NCBI GenBank assembly: GCA_028023455.1
Contig: JAQFVV010000056.1
Span: 2,912,001-2,976,000 of the forward strand
Reading direction: 5' to 3'
Length of the DNA stretch: 64,000 nt
Source: Epiperipatus broadwayi
Lineage: Eukaryota > Onychophora > Udeonychophora > Euonychophora > Peripatidae
Shown piece by piece: positions 49,298-60,184 of this stretch; the stretch's first letter is position 1, and each line of letters starts with the position of its first letter. A program made the translations under genes and the position numbers. The notes below the pieces were generated by a model that saw nothing but the letters and a program-made list of their open reading frames with translations, ran no database searches and was not told the DNA's origin.

Positions 49298-50070
49298 TGT
49301 AATGGTCAGATATGTACACTCATGCAACAAAATCCAGAGCCCAGGCAAAGTACACCAAAGCTGATGAGTGAGGTGTGAGACCTCTAATCCAACCAAACTT
49401 CAGCTTATTTGCTAGTACTTCATAATTTAACACAGTATGAGTGACAAATCTGAAGTCACATTCAGTCTCAATTTAACCTGCAAGCTGGCATAGGACAAGA
49501 AGAAACATGAGACTCAAAGGGTAACAACCAATTTAACTAAATGAGTGGAATAGAGCACTTAACACACTAATTATCTTAACTACATCAATATATATTCATC
49601 ATATAAAATCATTAAGAAATTGGGATAGGATAATGTGGATTGGTATAAGATAATGTGGATTGGATAAGATAATGTGGCTTGGCTTGAAATAGAGCCACGA
49701 GCAAGAAAGATATGAAACAAATTTATATTTTAAACATGTTTATTAAAACAATAACAACTGACATAAAAATAAAGTAACAAAATGGCAAGGATTATATAGC
49801 ATTAAATATTTATATTCAATACATGCAGGCATTTCCATAGTGAATGAGACTATTATCAGTGCAGCTGTCTCATCTTAACATACTAAAATAAATGTATGTG
49901 CGGTTATTCAATCATGCCTATATCGTAATATACCCATCTGGTTGTTCGTGGTTTTCTAATGTTATAAGTTAATAGCCTAGCAGAGATGATAAATACATAC
50001 AGCTCTAAGGTGGCTGTTATATATATTAATGGTATGAGCAACTAAATAAGCTCAAGATAATGCAGATTCA
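49298..50070 (-). repeat. 5' LTR of the minus-strand LTR element
   Basis: Partner of 46047-46824. In element orientation it lies upstream of the gag-like relic. Confidence 0.83.
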
Positions 50071-50075
50071 ACCTG

Positions 50076-50856
50076 TAACCAAGATTTAAGCTTCGGTCTA
50101 ATGCTGAATAATTAATTAATAAGAAGGAAAAGAACTGGTTATCTTTAGATTCACATATATATGCTATGGAACTATATAAAATACTAATAAATAAGTTTGC
50201 AGTGTGAATGACTAATTATTCAGGAGCTTCAGCATCAAATGCTTGGTTGCCCTGAGACCAGATAGTTTGCTGCCAGGAATATGTGAACATATAAGTTCAG
50301 CAACTCAGATAGGTTTTATAAAAATTGTCTGGATCTTCGTGTTCCAGTTCTAATAAAGATAGCCATACCCAAACTAAAGAATGGGGTGGTCTGTCACCAC
50401 GAACCCATTTAAAAGGTGCAGCAAAATGTAAACACATAAATGTGTACTATATAAACACACACTCGCAATGCACACACAAAAGACCATTACATGTGTATAT
50501 AATTAATTAACTGCACCTAAAACAGAAAGCTTCTATCTTTCAAAATACACAACCCAGTTTTTGAACTAGCATTATAATTATGCTAATGAAAAGGACTTAG
50601 ATTATTATCGAAGTTAACATCCTGAATCTGCTTATATATATAATTGCAATTAAGGAGAGAAGGTATATTTGTTGGGCATTAATAAACATTAACAAATATA
50701 CTTTAATATCATCTCTAACCAGTATATCACTTCTAACTAACAGATATCAAAAGTCATAATTTATCATTTAACTGATTAAGCAAACCTTGCAAAATATAAT
50801 GCAATTTATAATATATATAAAATCATGATAACAATGAATGCATAGTGATTGGTTAG
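50076..50856. other. AT-rich DNA without recognised gene
   Basis: No family signature on either strand. Confidence 0.5.
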
Positions 50857-50872
50857 TATCTATTAATATTAT

Positions 50873-51393
50873 AAATACAATTTATCCAAACCACTTCAAA
50901 CACTTTTTAGCAAAACTCTTTATTTGTACATATACATACACCTATGTTTCGACTGACCTGCAGTCTTCTTCATATCTATGATATAATGAACAAAATAAAA
51001 TACATAACTATATAATAATACTATAAAAAATGTAAACAATAAAAAACTAAAAACAACATAAAATATATTTAAAAAAATACATATTTAATTTATATTTATT
51101 TTCTATTTATGTTGTACATTTTATTTTATATTAATTGTTTTATTTGGGTTTGATTATTTATTTCAGTTTTATTAGTTGTTTTTTTAAATATATTTTATGT
51201 TGTTTTTAGTTTTTTATTGTTTACATTTCTTATAGTGTTATTATATAGTTATGTATTTTATTTTGGTCAGTCAAAACTTAGGTGTATGTATATGTACAAA
51301 TAAAGAGTTTTGCTAAAAAGTCTTTGAAGTGGTTTGAATAAATTGTATTTATAGGATATTATAGAAAAATAAAGCAAAATGTGATTTTGGTAA
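50873..51393. mobile_element. Palindromic element with a 16-bp target duplication
   Basis: TATCTATTAATATTAT occurs at 50857-50872 and 51394-51409. Inside, the left arm (to about 51080) and right arm (51179-51352) are reverse complements, from ATACAATTTATCCAAACC to GGTTTGAATAAATTGTAT. The left arm, read on the minus strand, has ATGAAGA, a five-pair hairpin GACTG/CAGTC, then GAAAC, a hammerhead-like layout with a non-consensus first base and no clear helix III. The right arm has lost that segment. Non-coding. Confidence 0.75.
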
Positions 51394-51409
51394 TATCTAT
51401 TAATATTAT

Positions 51410-51819
51410 TATTTCGAAACAGTGATTTAATACGCCAAGCAGTGTTTTTAAAATATTTAAAGTGGAGATTTTAATTATCTCCATTGTAAGTTAGTTAACA
51501 ATTACTATTTGCTGTTTCAAAAGGTGGGCATATTATAACATATATATTAAACTTAAACAGAACAAATGAAAACAAAAAATCTAGGCATGACTGCAGTTTT
51601 TAGAAATTTAAGATAACTGATTGCAGTTATTTACAGACTATAACAAGTAAAGTCTTAATTTATAAAAATGAATTCAGGCAAGTTTATAAGATTAATTTAG
51701 GCAAGTTTTACATAGTTACTTTAGAAATGATTTAACAGATTTTAAGAAATTATATAGAACGTTCTTTATAGTAAATAAGCTAGCTTAGTATTATAGATTT
51801 ACAGATTAAATTATAGAGC
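51410..51819. other. AT-rich DNA flanking the LTR-like segment
   Basis: No coding signature. Landmarks at 51480-51620 continue the similarity described for 51820-52445. Confidence 0.4.
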
Positions 51820-52445
51820 TCTGCACTCTTTAAAAGAATATTACCAGTCTTCTTGATAGTAGCTTGTAATGCAGACACATCAAACAGTGGCATTCTCCTC
51901 AGGATAGGGCTTACAATCTCTTCTTCTTGCAGCAGGCTGCTGGAAGGTTTCCTCTCCCTGCGATGATGATCATGTCCTTAGGCATGCAGGGATGAATAAA
52001 AATTTCCATCCCAGGATAGTGAGACAGCAAATCCAAACTTTGCCTAGCCAGTCATGGCTGTATGAACTGGTGTGGATCCTGCTATATAACTCTTCATAAA
52101 ATTTTTATAGAAAGAACCCTTGCAGCAAGAAATTGGCCTTATTTATACATTTTTCAAGATTATAACCACCTTGCTTACTTAGCACCCCTCTTTGAAATTT
52201 TATAACTCATATGTTTACCTTCCCTGTCAATTTTTAATAGAGCCTGTTTTTTTTAAATTTGATATCTTAAACTTTTAAAACTTTTAATAGCTTTAGTCTG
52301 GAAATGTTATTTATTAAATTTGTACAGTTTGGAAAAATGCTATCATTTTTGCACAACTTAGATAACCTTGTCAAGTGAGGTTTTGTTTCTGATTTATTTG
52401 ATTAAAATTGAGTATTGTATATCCCCCCACACATAATAGGCCATC
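51820..52445 (-). other. Possible LTR-like segment related to 17.7-18.4 kb
   Basis: On the minus strand it opens TGTGGGGGGATATAC and holds GTATAAATAAGG. It then shares landmark order with 17690-18390 (GAGCTCT, CTAAGCTAGCTTA, TAATCTGTAAA, GTCATGCC, ATGGAGA). A TATA-like box and a TG start suggest an LTR, but no second copy or coding body was found. Confidence 0.35.
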
Positions 52446-53426
52446 TGTAGACCACACGCTATTTAAAATGTAAATTCCTTTTAAATAAAACAAAATCTAT
52501 AATAAATGTTATTTTGAAAAATAAATATACATGCTGTAATATAAATAAGTTGATATTACAGTCATTTATCCACCCATATAAGTGTGATAATATCTATATA
52601 GCTGTGTTGATGCTTATATACATGTACTCAGAGGGGGTTTAAATCTGGCATAGATATAGCTATGGGGAAAAATAGATGAAACAGTTATGAGAGAAGGAAT
52701 ATACTATTTCAATATATTTTTGTGCTTATATTTATTTGACTGGAGTATGTTAAGTTAATGAAATAAGATTTAGATAGTATAATTATCACATTAATTTAAA
52801 CAATAAATGTTATCATCTTCTTTTCTTTCTTTTTTTTTTAAATAGCATAAACTTATAAATTAAGGTAGCCAACAAAGACAACATGCAATAGCACAAGGTC
52901 ACAATATATATAAGTAGATAAATCAAAAAAATACATAATGCAATTATATCATTAATACTAAATCCAGCATTTTATTTATAATCGTGAAAAATTTTGATAA
53001 ACCAGTTTTTAATATATTAAATTCCCAAATCAGTTTTTATAAAAAATACTAATACATGATAATTCTTTGATGACAAATAAAATCTGAAAATGACTTTATA
53101 TTTAAAAACATTGACCTTTATGACTAAAATGGATATTGTGAAACCTTTTATTTTTAATAATTTTTAATTATTAGCTCTTTGATTAGTAATATTTTATTAC
53201 ATTGAATAGCATATTTATTATACATGTGTATATGAGTATAAATTTGTTTTGATAAGTATATTGGTCTTATTTGTGGTATAAATTTTAAAAGTAACTGAAA
53301 TATGTTAGTAACATATTTTCTTAAGAAATCTAGAAAACTAAATATAATATCAGATTGTTTTTTTTAAAGACAAGTTTTCTTTAAATAAATCTTACTTTAT
53401 ATTGTATTACCTATTATAACAAATTA
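52446..53426. other. AT-rich DNA without recognised feature
   Basis: Nothing supportable on either strand. Confidence 0.5.
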
Positions 53427-53571
53427 ACTAATGTCCTAGCTCCTCACTGAAGAGAGCCATAGCTCGAAACCGGTCTGGGATGGGGACCATCATAGATAAA
53501 AGCTTCAGGTACTTTCTCTTGTAGCATTTATTATAAAAAAATAAATAAGCTTGTTTAGAGTTATTAGCAGG

Positions 53572-53575
<4 letters not shown>
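53427..53575 (+). mobile_element. Hammerhead-family-1 element fragment
   Basis: Reverse complement of about 39480-39625, from CTAATGTCC through the hammerhead to AAGCTTGTTTAGAG..TTAGCAGGCT. The other half is missing, apparently cut off where the (TA)n run starts. Confidence 0.78.
53442..53480 (+). ncRNA. Hammerhead ribozyme motif, family 1 (consensus-intact)
   Basis: Plus strand: CCTCA, CTGAAGA (53447-53453), GAGC-CATA-GCTC (four-pair helix II), GAA, ACC-GGT (loop-less helix III), C, TGGGA. Compared with 39577-39615 the helix II base pair changes together on both sides (ACC/GGT to AGC/GCT inside the stem), a compensatory difference that supports the fold. Helix I keeps four of five pairs. 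Confidence 0.8.

Positions 53576-53651
<76 letters not shown>
53571..53651. repeat. (TA)n microsatellite, about 40 units
   Basis: Uninterrupted TA run of about 80 bp adjoining the family-1 fragment. Confidence 0.97.
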
Positions 53652-53654
<3 letters not shown>

Positions 53655-54988
53655 TGTGTATGGAAAACATTCTTTATATATTCCATACTACAACCTCTAC
53701 AAAAAAAAAACAATTAAAAAAGAAACACTATCTACTCAAGTGCTAAATAATATGAATTCAAGGATTTTCTTCTTTAATTACTATTTAGACTAAAAAAACA
53801 AAAGCAAGATACTTATTTATCATCTAATAACATGCTATATATATATATATATAAGCTATCTAAAAGAAACATCCAAAACTTGTTTAGAACATGAAAATTT
53901 TTTCAAATTTTACCTGGTTTTAAAGCCCGGGTTAAAAACATAATAGGTGTATCTTTATAATCCTATGGCAGAAAGCATTAAGAAAAGAAAGTCAAAGGTG
54001 TATGATTTATTATGTCTTCAGAAAATGCAATGAATTAGCACTTTTAACATGTTCAAATTAGTAATTATTATAATTTTAATTATATATAAAGGGGGTACAT
54101 GCAATTTAACAATCATGATTATGAAATAAAAAATTTAAAAATGCTCTTGGTAAATTACTTTCCTTAAATGTTGACATTTAATTAAGAATTAAATACATTC
54201 AAGTATTACATATAATTGTTGTATTTGTTGTTTATTTCTCCAAATATTTAAAGAAAATTGTTTATATATATACAATCTTACATTTCTTGGATGTTTTATC
54301 CTTATATTTCTAAATTTCTGCATAATAATGGTGGATAATGCATGCAGCCTACTGACAAGACTCACAAATAGTAGATAATAGGAATACTTTCATAAGAGAA
54401 AGTTAATAGTGCATATAACCTATAAAACATACCCAATAAAAAGCTGCATCTCCTGTGCTGTAAAATAAGATGTTTGTCAAAAATGAAGCACTGATTCCAA
54501 TGTAAACAATATTTTCTATATCCCCTTTATTTTATTTTCCTTTGATACTTTCATTATGCTAAATTAGTCATAAGTCTGTGATGTTATGGCCATTTTTTTT
54601 CATCAGCTATGGTAAAGGGATTGTGTGTTTGTATCCACATTTCTATTATTTAATTGCAAACATAGCAGCACTGACATTAATCCTTTTTTGTGTGTCCAGC
54701 ATTGAAAAAACATTAGCAGTATTAGGTTTACTACATTGGAATACTTAGTTATAATTTTTGTACAAGTCAATTTAATCAATGACAAGTCATTAGAAATTGA
54801 ATTTGGGCAAAAGTTTTAACACAGTTAATATTGCACAATTAAATAATCCTATACACATATCTCTTTGCTTATCACGAATATGGAAAGATATAAAAAGACT
54901 GACATTTAATATATTTTTTGGACAATTTAACAAGGTCATAGTATTTTACAGATCACTCATAAAAAAGTAAAAATAACTTAAAATCAAT
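53652..54988. other. AT-rich DNA without recognised gene
   Basis: A short (TA)n lies near 53838. No coding signature. Confidence 0.5.
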
Positions 54989-54999
54989 AATAGTGATAG

Positions 55000-55508
55000 G
55001 AAACAGGCAAAAACTCTCCATATAGTAGTGCCACCTTGTGTTAACCAGAGTAATCAATGGGTGCCAGAAGGCTTATGCATAAAATCCCTATCTAGTGCCT
55101 ACTCATCCAATACCCCCAGACTAGTTTCTGGCTTGTGGCCTTCATCAGTGAGAAGCCTTGGATCTGAGAGCACTCCACCTAGATCTTAGGATCTAATGCA
55201 AATCTCCAGCAGCCACCTTTTATCTCTACTTCACTACAAAACTATGAGAATGAAATTGAAAACACAATAATATTTTCAATCTAAGCTCCTAAGATCTAGG
55301 TGCAGTGCTTTCAGATCCAAGGCTCCTCACCGATGAAGAAAATAGTCTGGGGATATTGGATGAGTCGGCACTAGATAGGGATTTTATGCATAAGCCTTCT
55401 GGCATCCATTGATTACTCTGGTTAGCATAAGGTGGCACTACTATATGGAGAGTTTTTTTTCTGTTTACTAACAGTTATGTGCTAGCATGAGATGGTGATC
55501 ATGTGATG
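55000..55508. mobile_element. Palindromic hammerhead-family-2 element with an 11-bp target duplication
   Basis: AATAGTGATAG flanks it exactly (54989-54999 and 55509-55519). The left arm (about 55003-55220) and right arm (about 55290-55462) are reverse complements, from ACAGGCAAAAACTCTCCATA to GGAGAGTTTTTTTTCTGT. A one-sided tail follows (GTGATCATGTGATG), also seen at 36.17 kb. The centre (55221-55290) is unique AT-rich sequence. The left arm carries an intact hammerhead core; the right arm copy has a deletion. Non-coding. Confidence 0.85.
55114..55153 (-). ncRNA. Hammerhead ribozyme motif, family 2
   Basis: Minus strand: TCTCA (helix I), CTGATGA (55142-55148), A-GGC-CACAA-GCC-A (helix II of three pairs with an A.A at its base), GAA, ACT-AGT (loop-less helix III), C, TGGGG (pairs TCTCA with G-T wobbles). 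All core bases are present; only the non-Watson-Crick base of helix II departs from the consensus. Related decayed sites are at 35.82, 36.00, 55.33 and 61.94 kb. Confidence 0.72.
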
Positions 55509-55519
55509 AATAGTGATAG

Positions 55520-56633
55520 TAATAAAAAATATAAATACATAAAATTTCAAAACTATGCATGTAAACAGCTCTCATAATTAAGAAGTTGGCTAGATTTAAA
55601 ATTGATATTCACTTAATGAGTCTTGTTCTCCAGAGAAAAGTTTGTTTAAAAGGAAAGATTGAGTGAAAGGAGGTTGTATTGTTCTACTGATAGACAAAAA
55701 TTTATTTTGTTTAGTGAATAAAAATTAAATGAGAAAAATATTAATAAAAATACAAAAAAAAAAATAGTTATATTTTTAACCTAATTATGTGGGTACATGT
55801 AATGACAGATGTTATGAAATAAGATTATGATGGCCCATGAGGTTACATTTTTGTATACACTAATGATAATAGTATTAATTGAATGCTTGATTTTAATAAC
55901 TCATGTAATCATTTTAATTTGATTAAAGAATATGCGTTAATCAAAAATATTATGTTTTAAGATATATTGATTCACTATACAAATTTTTTCTTAGATTATA
56001 GCATTTACTTAAACCAATTTATAAATATGGGTTTCCTGATTAAAAGTTTTTTACACTTATAAAATGGCAGGTATAGATGTGGATATTATGTAAATATAAA
56101 CTTGATAAAATTAATAATTTAATAAAATGTGCATAAAAGTTATTATCTGCAGGATATACTGTCAAAAATCTTTCAAAAACAATATATAGGTTTAATTTTA
56201 ATATGAATAAAAAACAGAGTAGGAAAACTCAGATTTCATGAATGAAATGGAAGAAAAATTATATAGATTTTCAAAAACTATATATATATTATCTTTCTTT
56301 TAATCTTAATAGGCTATTAAATAATTCAAAAGATCAATTATATAAAGAATTAAAACAATGTTGTTATTTAGATGAATCGTGATGATCATTGATAAAATAA
56401 GCTAACAAATATAAATCATTATATAACAAAGATAAAGTTGCAAGTAGTGGTGTTTAATTTGTGTTTTTTGATTGTGAATCCAAATACAATCAAGAGTTTG
56501 TTGTCACATATCAAAACATGTGACTTTGACAGCTTTTAAGAGTTTTTGCAGTTGAAAGAAAAATTCACAAGAAGTCAAAAACTTGTTTTTGTTTTATAAC
56601 CTGACATAACTTATTTTGTTATATATACATGGA
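55520..56633. other. AT-rich DNA without recognised feature
   Basis: Nothing supportable on either strand. Confidence 0.5.
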
Positions 56634-57118
56634 AAGTTTGAATGTGTGGAGTAATCCATTTAAATCAACTTAATTAGAAAGCACTTAACCTAAAACAACT
56701 GCCCAGACCAAGAGTCAAAGTAAACTGACTAACTGATGCATTCAAAAGGAGCAGTTGTTCCAGGTTAAGTGGTTTCAAGTTACATTGATTCAAATGGAAT
56801 ACTCCACACTTTCAAGAAATCCATCGAAACACTAATTTAAAATATTGTATTACAATATATAACCTACCAGTTGAGGGGTTTGTTATATAGTAAGAACATT
56901 GAAAAAGTTTGTTATACTTAGATTTCTTACAGCTATAAATGTAAACTGCAGTACTCTGATCTCTATATTAGCTCTAGACTGGCATTTAAAAAGGGATCCT
57001 CCTTTCTGAATGCATCAGTCTGTCAGATTACTTTTACTCTTAGTCTGGGATAATTGTTCTAAGTTAAGTGATTTCTAATTAAGTTGATTTAAATGGATTA
57101 CTTTATACATTCAAGATT
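56634..57118. repeat. MITE-like element with terminal inverted repeats of about 115 bp
   Basis: The left repeat (56634-56752) has GGAGTAATCCATTTAAATCA, a CACTTAACCT block and CAGACCAAGAGTCAAAGTAA. It reappears reverse-complemented at 57003-57118. A second partial reverse copy (56755-56822) follows the left repeat directly, so the left end alone can form a hairpin. About 180 bp of unrelated AT-rich sequence lies between. Non-coding. Confidence 0.75.
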
Positions 57119-57344
57119 TTTATCTAAACATTAACGCTTGAATATTTTACCAGCATTATCTGTATTTAGAAACACAAAGTCTAAATCAAGCAGCATAAAT
57201 AAAAGGAACCTCTTACTTATTAAATTGCAAATCAATAAATATATCGATGTCAAGACTGTTGTAAACACAAGCATAAACTTATATAAGTTTAAAGTCTTAA
57301 AAGCTAATAGACAAACATATTTTATATTCCATATTTGAAAAAAT

Positions 57345-57465
57345 ACACATAACTATATAATTTTAAATCAATGATTGCATAATGTTGATTTAAACTCAAA
57401 TATAATAAACTCATGTTATGCAATGATTGATTTATTCTTATTCTTATATAGTTATGTTTTTAAAA
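57345..57465. repeat. Short inverted repeat
   Basis: ACATAACTATATA..AATCAATGATTGCATAA (57348-57385) is mirrored by TTATGCAATGATTGATTTA..TATATAGTTATG (57416-57458). A small hairpin-forming element or MITE remnant. Confidence 0.65.
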
Positions 57466-57498
57466 TGCAGATAATGCTGTTGAAATATTCTATTATTG

Positions 57499-58845
57499 TC
57501 AATAAAAAATAGAGTTATATATCACATGACTCCACTTCTTTTTAAGCTTGTAGAAAATAAACAAAAGGCTTTGCTAATTGCTCAACAAGCTTTGAGATAA
57601 ATGTTTAGCAAGAGAAAGTATTTAAAATATTTCTATCTAAAAACCACCCCCATCCCCTGACCAATGGTTTCATGCTTTTGGCAGTCCCCAGAGAGGCACT
57701 AGGATAGCTTCAGACACTGGATCTAAAAACATCAACCCAAAGCTAGCATTTATCTAAGAGTTGACTATTGAGTAGAAAATCTGAACCCAGTTATCTATCT
57801 CAAATAGCTATGTGGGACTGAGAGATCTTCAGCCAAACCATATATTAGAAGTCTTAGAAATATAACATCACTTAAGATTAAAAGCAAAGACTATAAATAG
57901 TCAATAAATAAAAAATAGAGTCATATATCACAAGACTACACTTCTTTTTTAAGCTTGTAGAAAATAAACAAAGAGCTTTGCTAATTGCTCAACAAGTTTT
58001 GAGATAAATGCTTAGCAAGAGAAAGCATTGAAAATATCTCTATCTGAAAACAACCCTCCATCTCCTGAACAATGGTTTCATGCTTTTGACACTTTTTAGA
58101 GATGCACTAGTAGCTTTAGAAACTAGATCTAAAAATACCAACCCAAAGCCAACATTTATCTAAAAGTTAACTATTGAGTAAAAAATCTGAAATTTTTAGA
58201 TACCCAAGTGTCTTCAAACCCAGCCATCTAACTCAAATAGCTATATGGGGCTGAGAGATCTTCATCAAAATCATATATTAGTAGTCTTAGCAATATAACA
58301 TCACTTAAGACTAAAAGCAAAGACTATAAATAGTCAATAAAAAAATAAAAAATAAAGACATATATCACATGACTCCTCTTCTTTTTTAAGCTTGTAGAAA
58401 ATAAACAATGAGCTTTGCTAATTGCTCAACAAACTTTGAGATAAATGCTTAGCAAGAGAAAGCATTTAAAATATCTCTATTTATAGTCTTTGGTTTTAAT
58501 CTTAAGTGATGTTATATTGCTAAGACTTCTAATATAAGGTTTGGCTGAAGATCTCTCAGCCCCATATAGCTATTTGAGTTAGATAGCTGGGTTTGAAGAC
58601 ATTTAGGTGTTTGAAAATTTCAGATTTTCTACTCAATAGTCAACTCTTAGATAAATGCTGGATTTGGGTTGGGGTTTTTAGATCTAGTGTCTGAAGCTAC
58701 CCCAGCACCTCTCTAAGGAGTTCCAAAAGCATGAAACCATTGGTCAGGGGATAGAGAGTGGTTTTTAGATAGAGATATTTTAAATGCTTTCTCTTGCTAA
58801 GCATTTATCTCAAAGTTTGTTGAGCAATTAGCATAGGTCTTTGTT
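57499..58845 (+). mobile_element. Retrozyme-like multimer: three direct units plus one inverted unit, 13-bp target duplication
   Basis: TATTCTATTATTG flanks the array (57486-57498 and 58846-58858). Units: 57499-57907, 57908-58335, a shortened 58336-58478, then an inverted unit 58479-58845. AAGCTTGTAG occurs at 57544, 57951 and 58388, giving periods of 407 and 437 bp. Each full unit has a decayed family-1 hammerhead; in the inverted unit, GAAACCATTGGTC replaces GAAACCGGTC and CTAAGGA replaces CTGAAGA. Sequence outside the ribozyme (ATCTAAAAA..CATTTATCTAA) matches 39616-39670. No ORF. The layout fits a tandem hammerhead RNA reverse-transcribed and inserted as one piece. Confidence 0.82.
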
Positions 58846-59154
58846 TATTCTATTATTGGTTTGTATTCACTTACTATATTTGAGTTTCAACTAGCATTAT
58901 GCAATCTTTCATTTATATAATTGCAATTTAGTTATAATTGACTATTTGTTAGTTTGCTTTCAGACAGGTTATATTTACCTGTTTAATGAGGTTTATTTAA
59001 ACTTCTTTGTATTAATAATTTTACTCTCTGCAGTGAAGTTGCAATTTTTAGTTATAGACACATTGGACTATGGACAAAGATGAATTTCCACCTTTATTGA
59101 TTAAAATAGGTTATCTTGACAACAGATTGAGATTATTGATTGTTAAAAATAATT

Positions 59155-59283
59155 GGTATTGTTTGTGTTGACTGCTTTCATGTATTTATAATAAAGTATA
59201 TAATATTTATATGCTGTGGTATTGTTTATATTAACTGCTTTCATGTATTTATAATAAAGTATATAATATTTATATGCTGTAAA
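59155..59283 (+). repeat. Two-unit tandem duplication, 64-bp period
   Basis: ACTGCTTTCATGTATTTATA and the following TAAAGTATATAATATTTATA occur twice in a row, nearly identical. Confidence 0.9.
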
Positions 59284-59293
59284 TAATATGTAA

Positions 59294-60166
59294 AAATATA
59301 TTCTATTGGAGTAAGTAGACAATTGTCAATTATTATACTAATAAATCTTAATAATATTTATTATTTTGCTAAGCCAGGCTTTTGGTACAATGCATCGTTG
59401 TCAAAGTATGACTACTATGAACATTAGCATACATATTAGCTTATCTGCATGCATAAAAATATAAACCATACTTGAATGTGTAAAATTATAAATTGACCTA
59501 ATGGTTGCCTATGTCATTAAATTAAATGACCAGGTTTTGTTGAGAGAAATGGTATTGGTTCTTATATTTAGAGTTCTTAGAATTAATTATGTGCCAAATT
59601 TCTTTTATTTTACATTTTATATGAATATTTTCTAAACAAATAATGCCAGATATTATGGAGAGATACATGCAAATTTAAAATCTAGAATTACTCATCATAC
59701 TCATCTATATAATAGAGCTAAATACAATAGCATTAGCATTACAGCTTGGTGTTTGTAGACCATGAGATTTCTTTAAACCTGGTGACACTAAAATTATTTG
59801 ATTAGAAAGTAATCATAAGAAACATAAAATAAAAGAAGCTTGGCATATAATTAATTCTAAGAACTCCCTAAATATAAGAAACAATAGCATTTCTCTCAAC
59901 AAAAGCTAATCATTTAATTTAATGATATAGATAATTGTTAGATCAATTTACAATTATACACAAGTAAATATAATAATATCTATGGTAATCAGTGACTAGT
60001 GTGGTTTATGAAGATATGCTAATGAATATTATAATGTTTATTGCAGTCTTGCTTTGACAAAGATATGCTGCATCAAAAGACTGGTTCAGCAAAATAACAA
60101 ATACTGTTAAGATTTTTTACCATAATAATTGACAATTGGCTTTATAGACTCTTGTAGGATATATTT
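59294..60166 (+). pseudogene. PLE fragment flanked by an inverted copy of its own 3' end
   Basis: The centre encodes on the plus strand a GIY-YIG remnant (YYGETYMQ at about 59652-59675) and the PLE C-terminus KHKIKEAWHIINSKNSLNIR with NNSISLN (about 59822-59905). The 3' region continues to about 60166. The left part (59294-59625) is the reverse complement of the C-terminal and 3' part (about 59820-60166), including GACAATTGTCAATTATTA against TAATAATTGACAATTGG. RT motifs are absent. Same design as the PLE-A and PLE-B truncated copies. A target duplication could not be fixed. Confidence 0.78.
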
Positions 60167-60184
60167 TTTATATAAATTATGTAC

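Larger units (their letters stand above)
46047..50070 (-). mobile_element. LTR retrotransposon without visible pol (non-autonomous)
   Basis: Two direct repeats of about 775 bp (46047-46824 and 49298-50070) bracket 2.47 kb. On the minus strand each starts TGAATCTGCA and ends CCATTACA, a TG..CA LTR. A purine-rich tract (AGAAAGACAGCAGG) lies just before the downstream LTR (46825-46845), as a polypurine tract should. The interior encodes only a broken acidic gag-like protein; no protease, RT, RNase H or integrase motif was seen. The 5-bp flanks (TATAT and ACCTG) do not match, so no target duplication is left or the ends are mis-set. Confidence 0.75.

Noticed and set aside
46042-50075. Target-site duplication of the LTR element
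   Set aside because: The adjoining 5-mers TATAT and ACCTG differ; the shared ACCTG next to both LTR right edges is inner sequence at one of them.
60030-60100. Hammerhead in the arms of the 59.3-60.2 kb PLE
   Set aside because: TTGATGCAG and AAAGC are suggestive, but no helix II pairing could be made.
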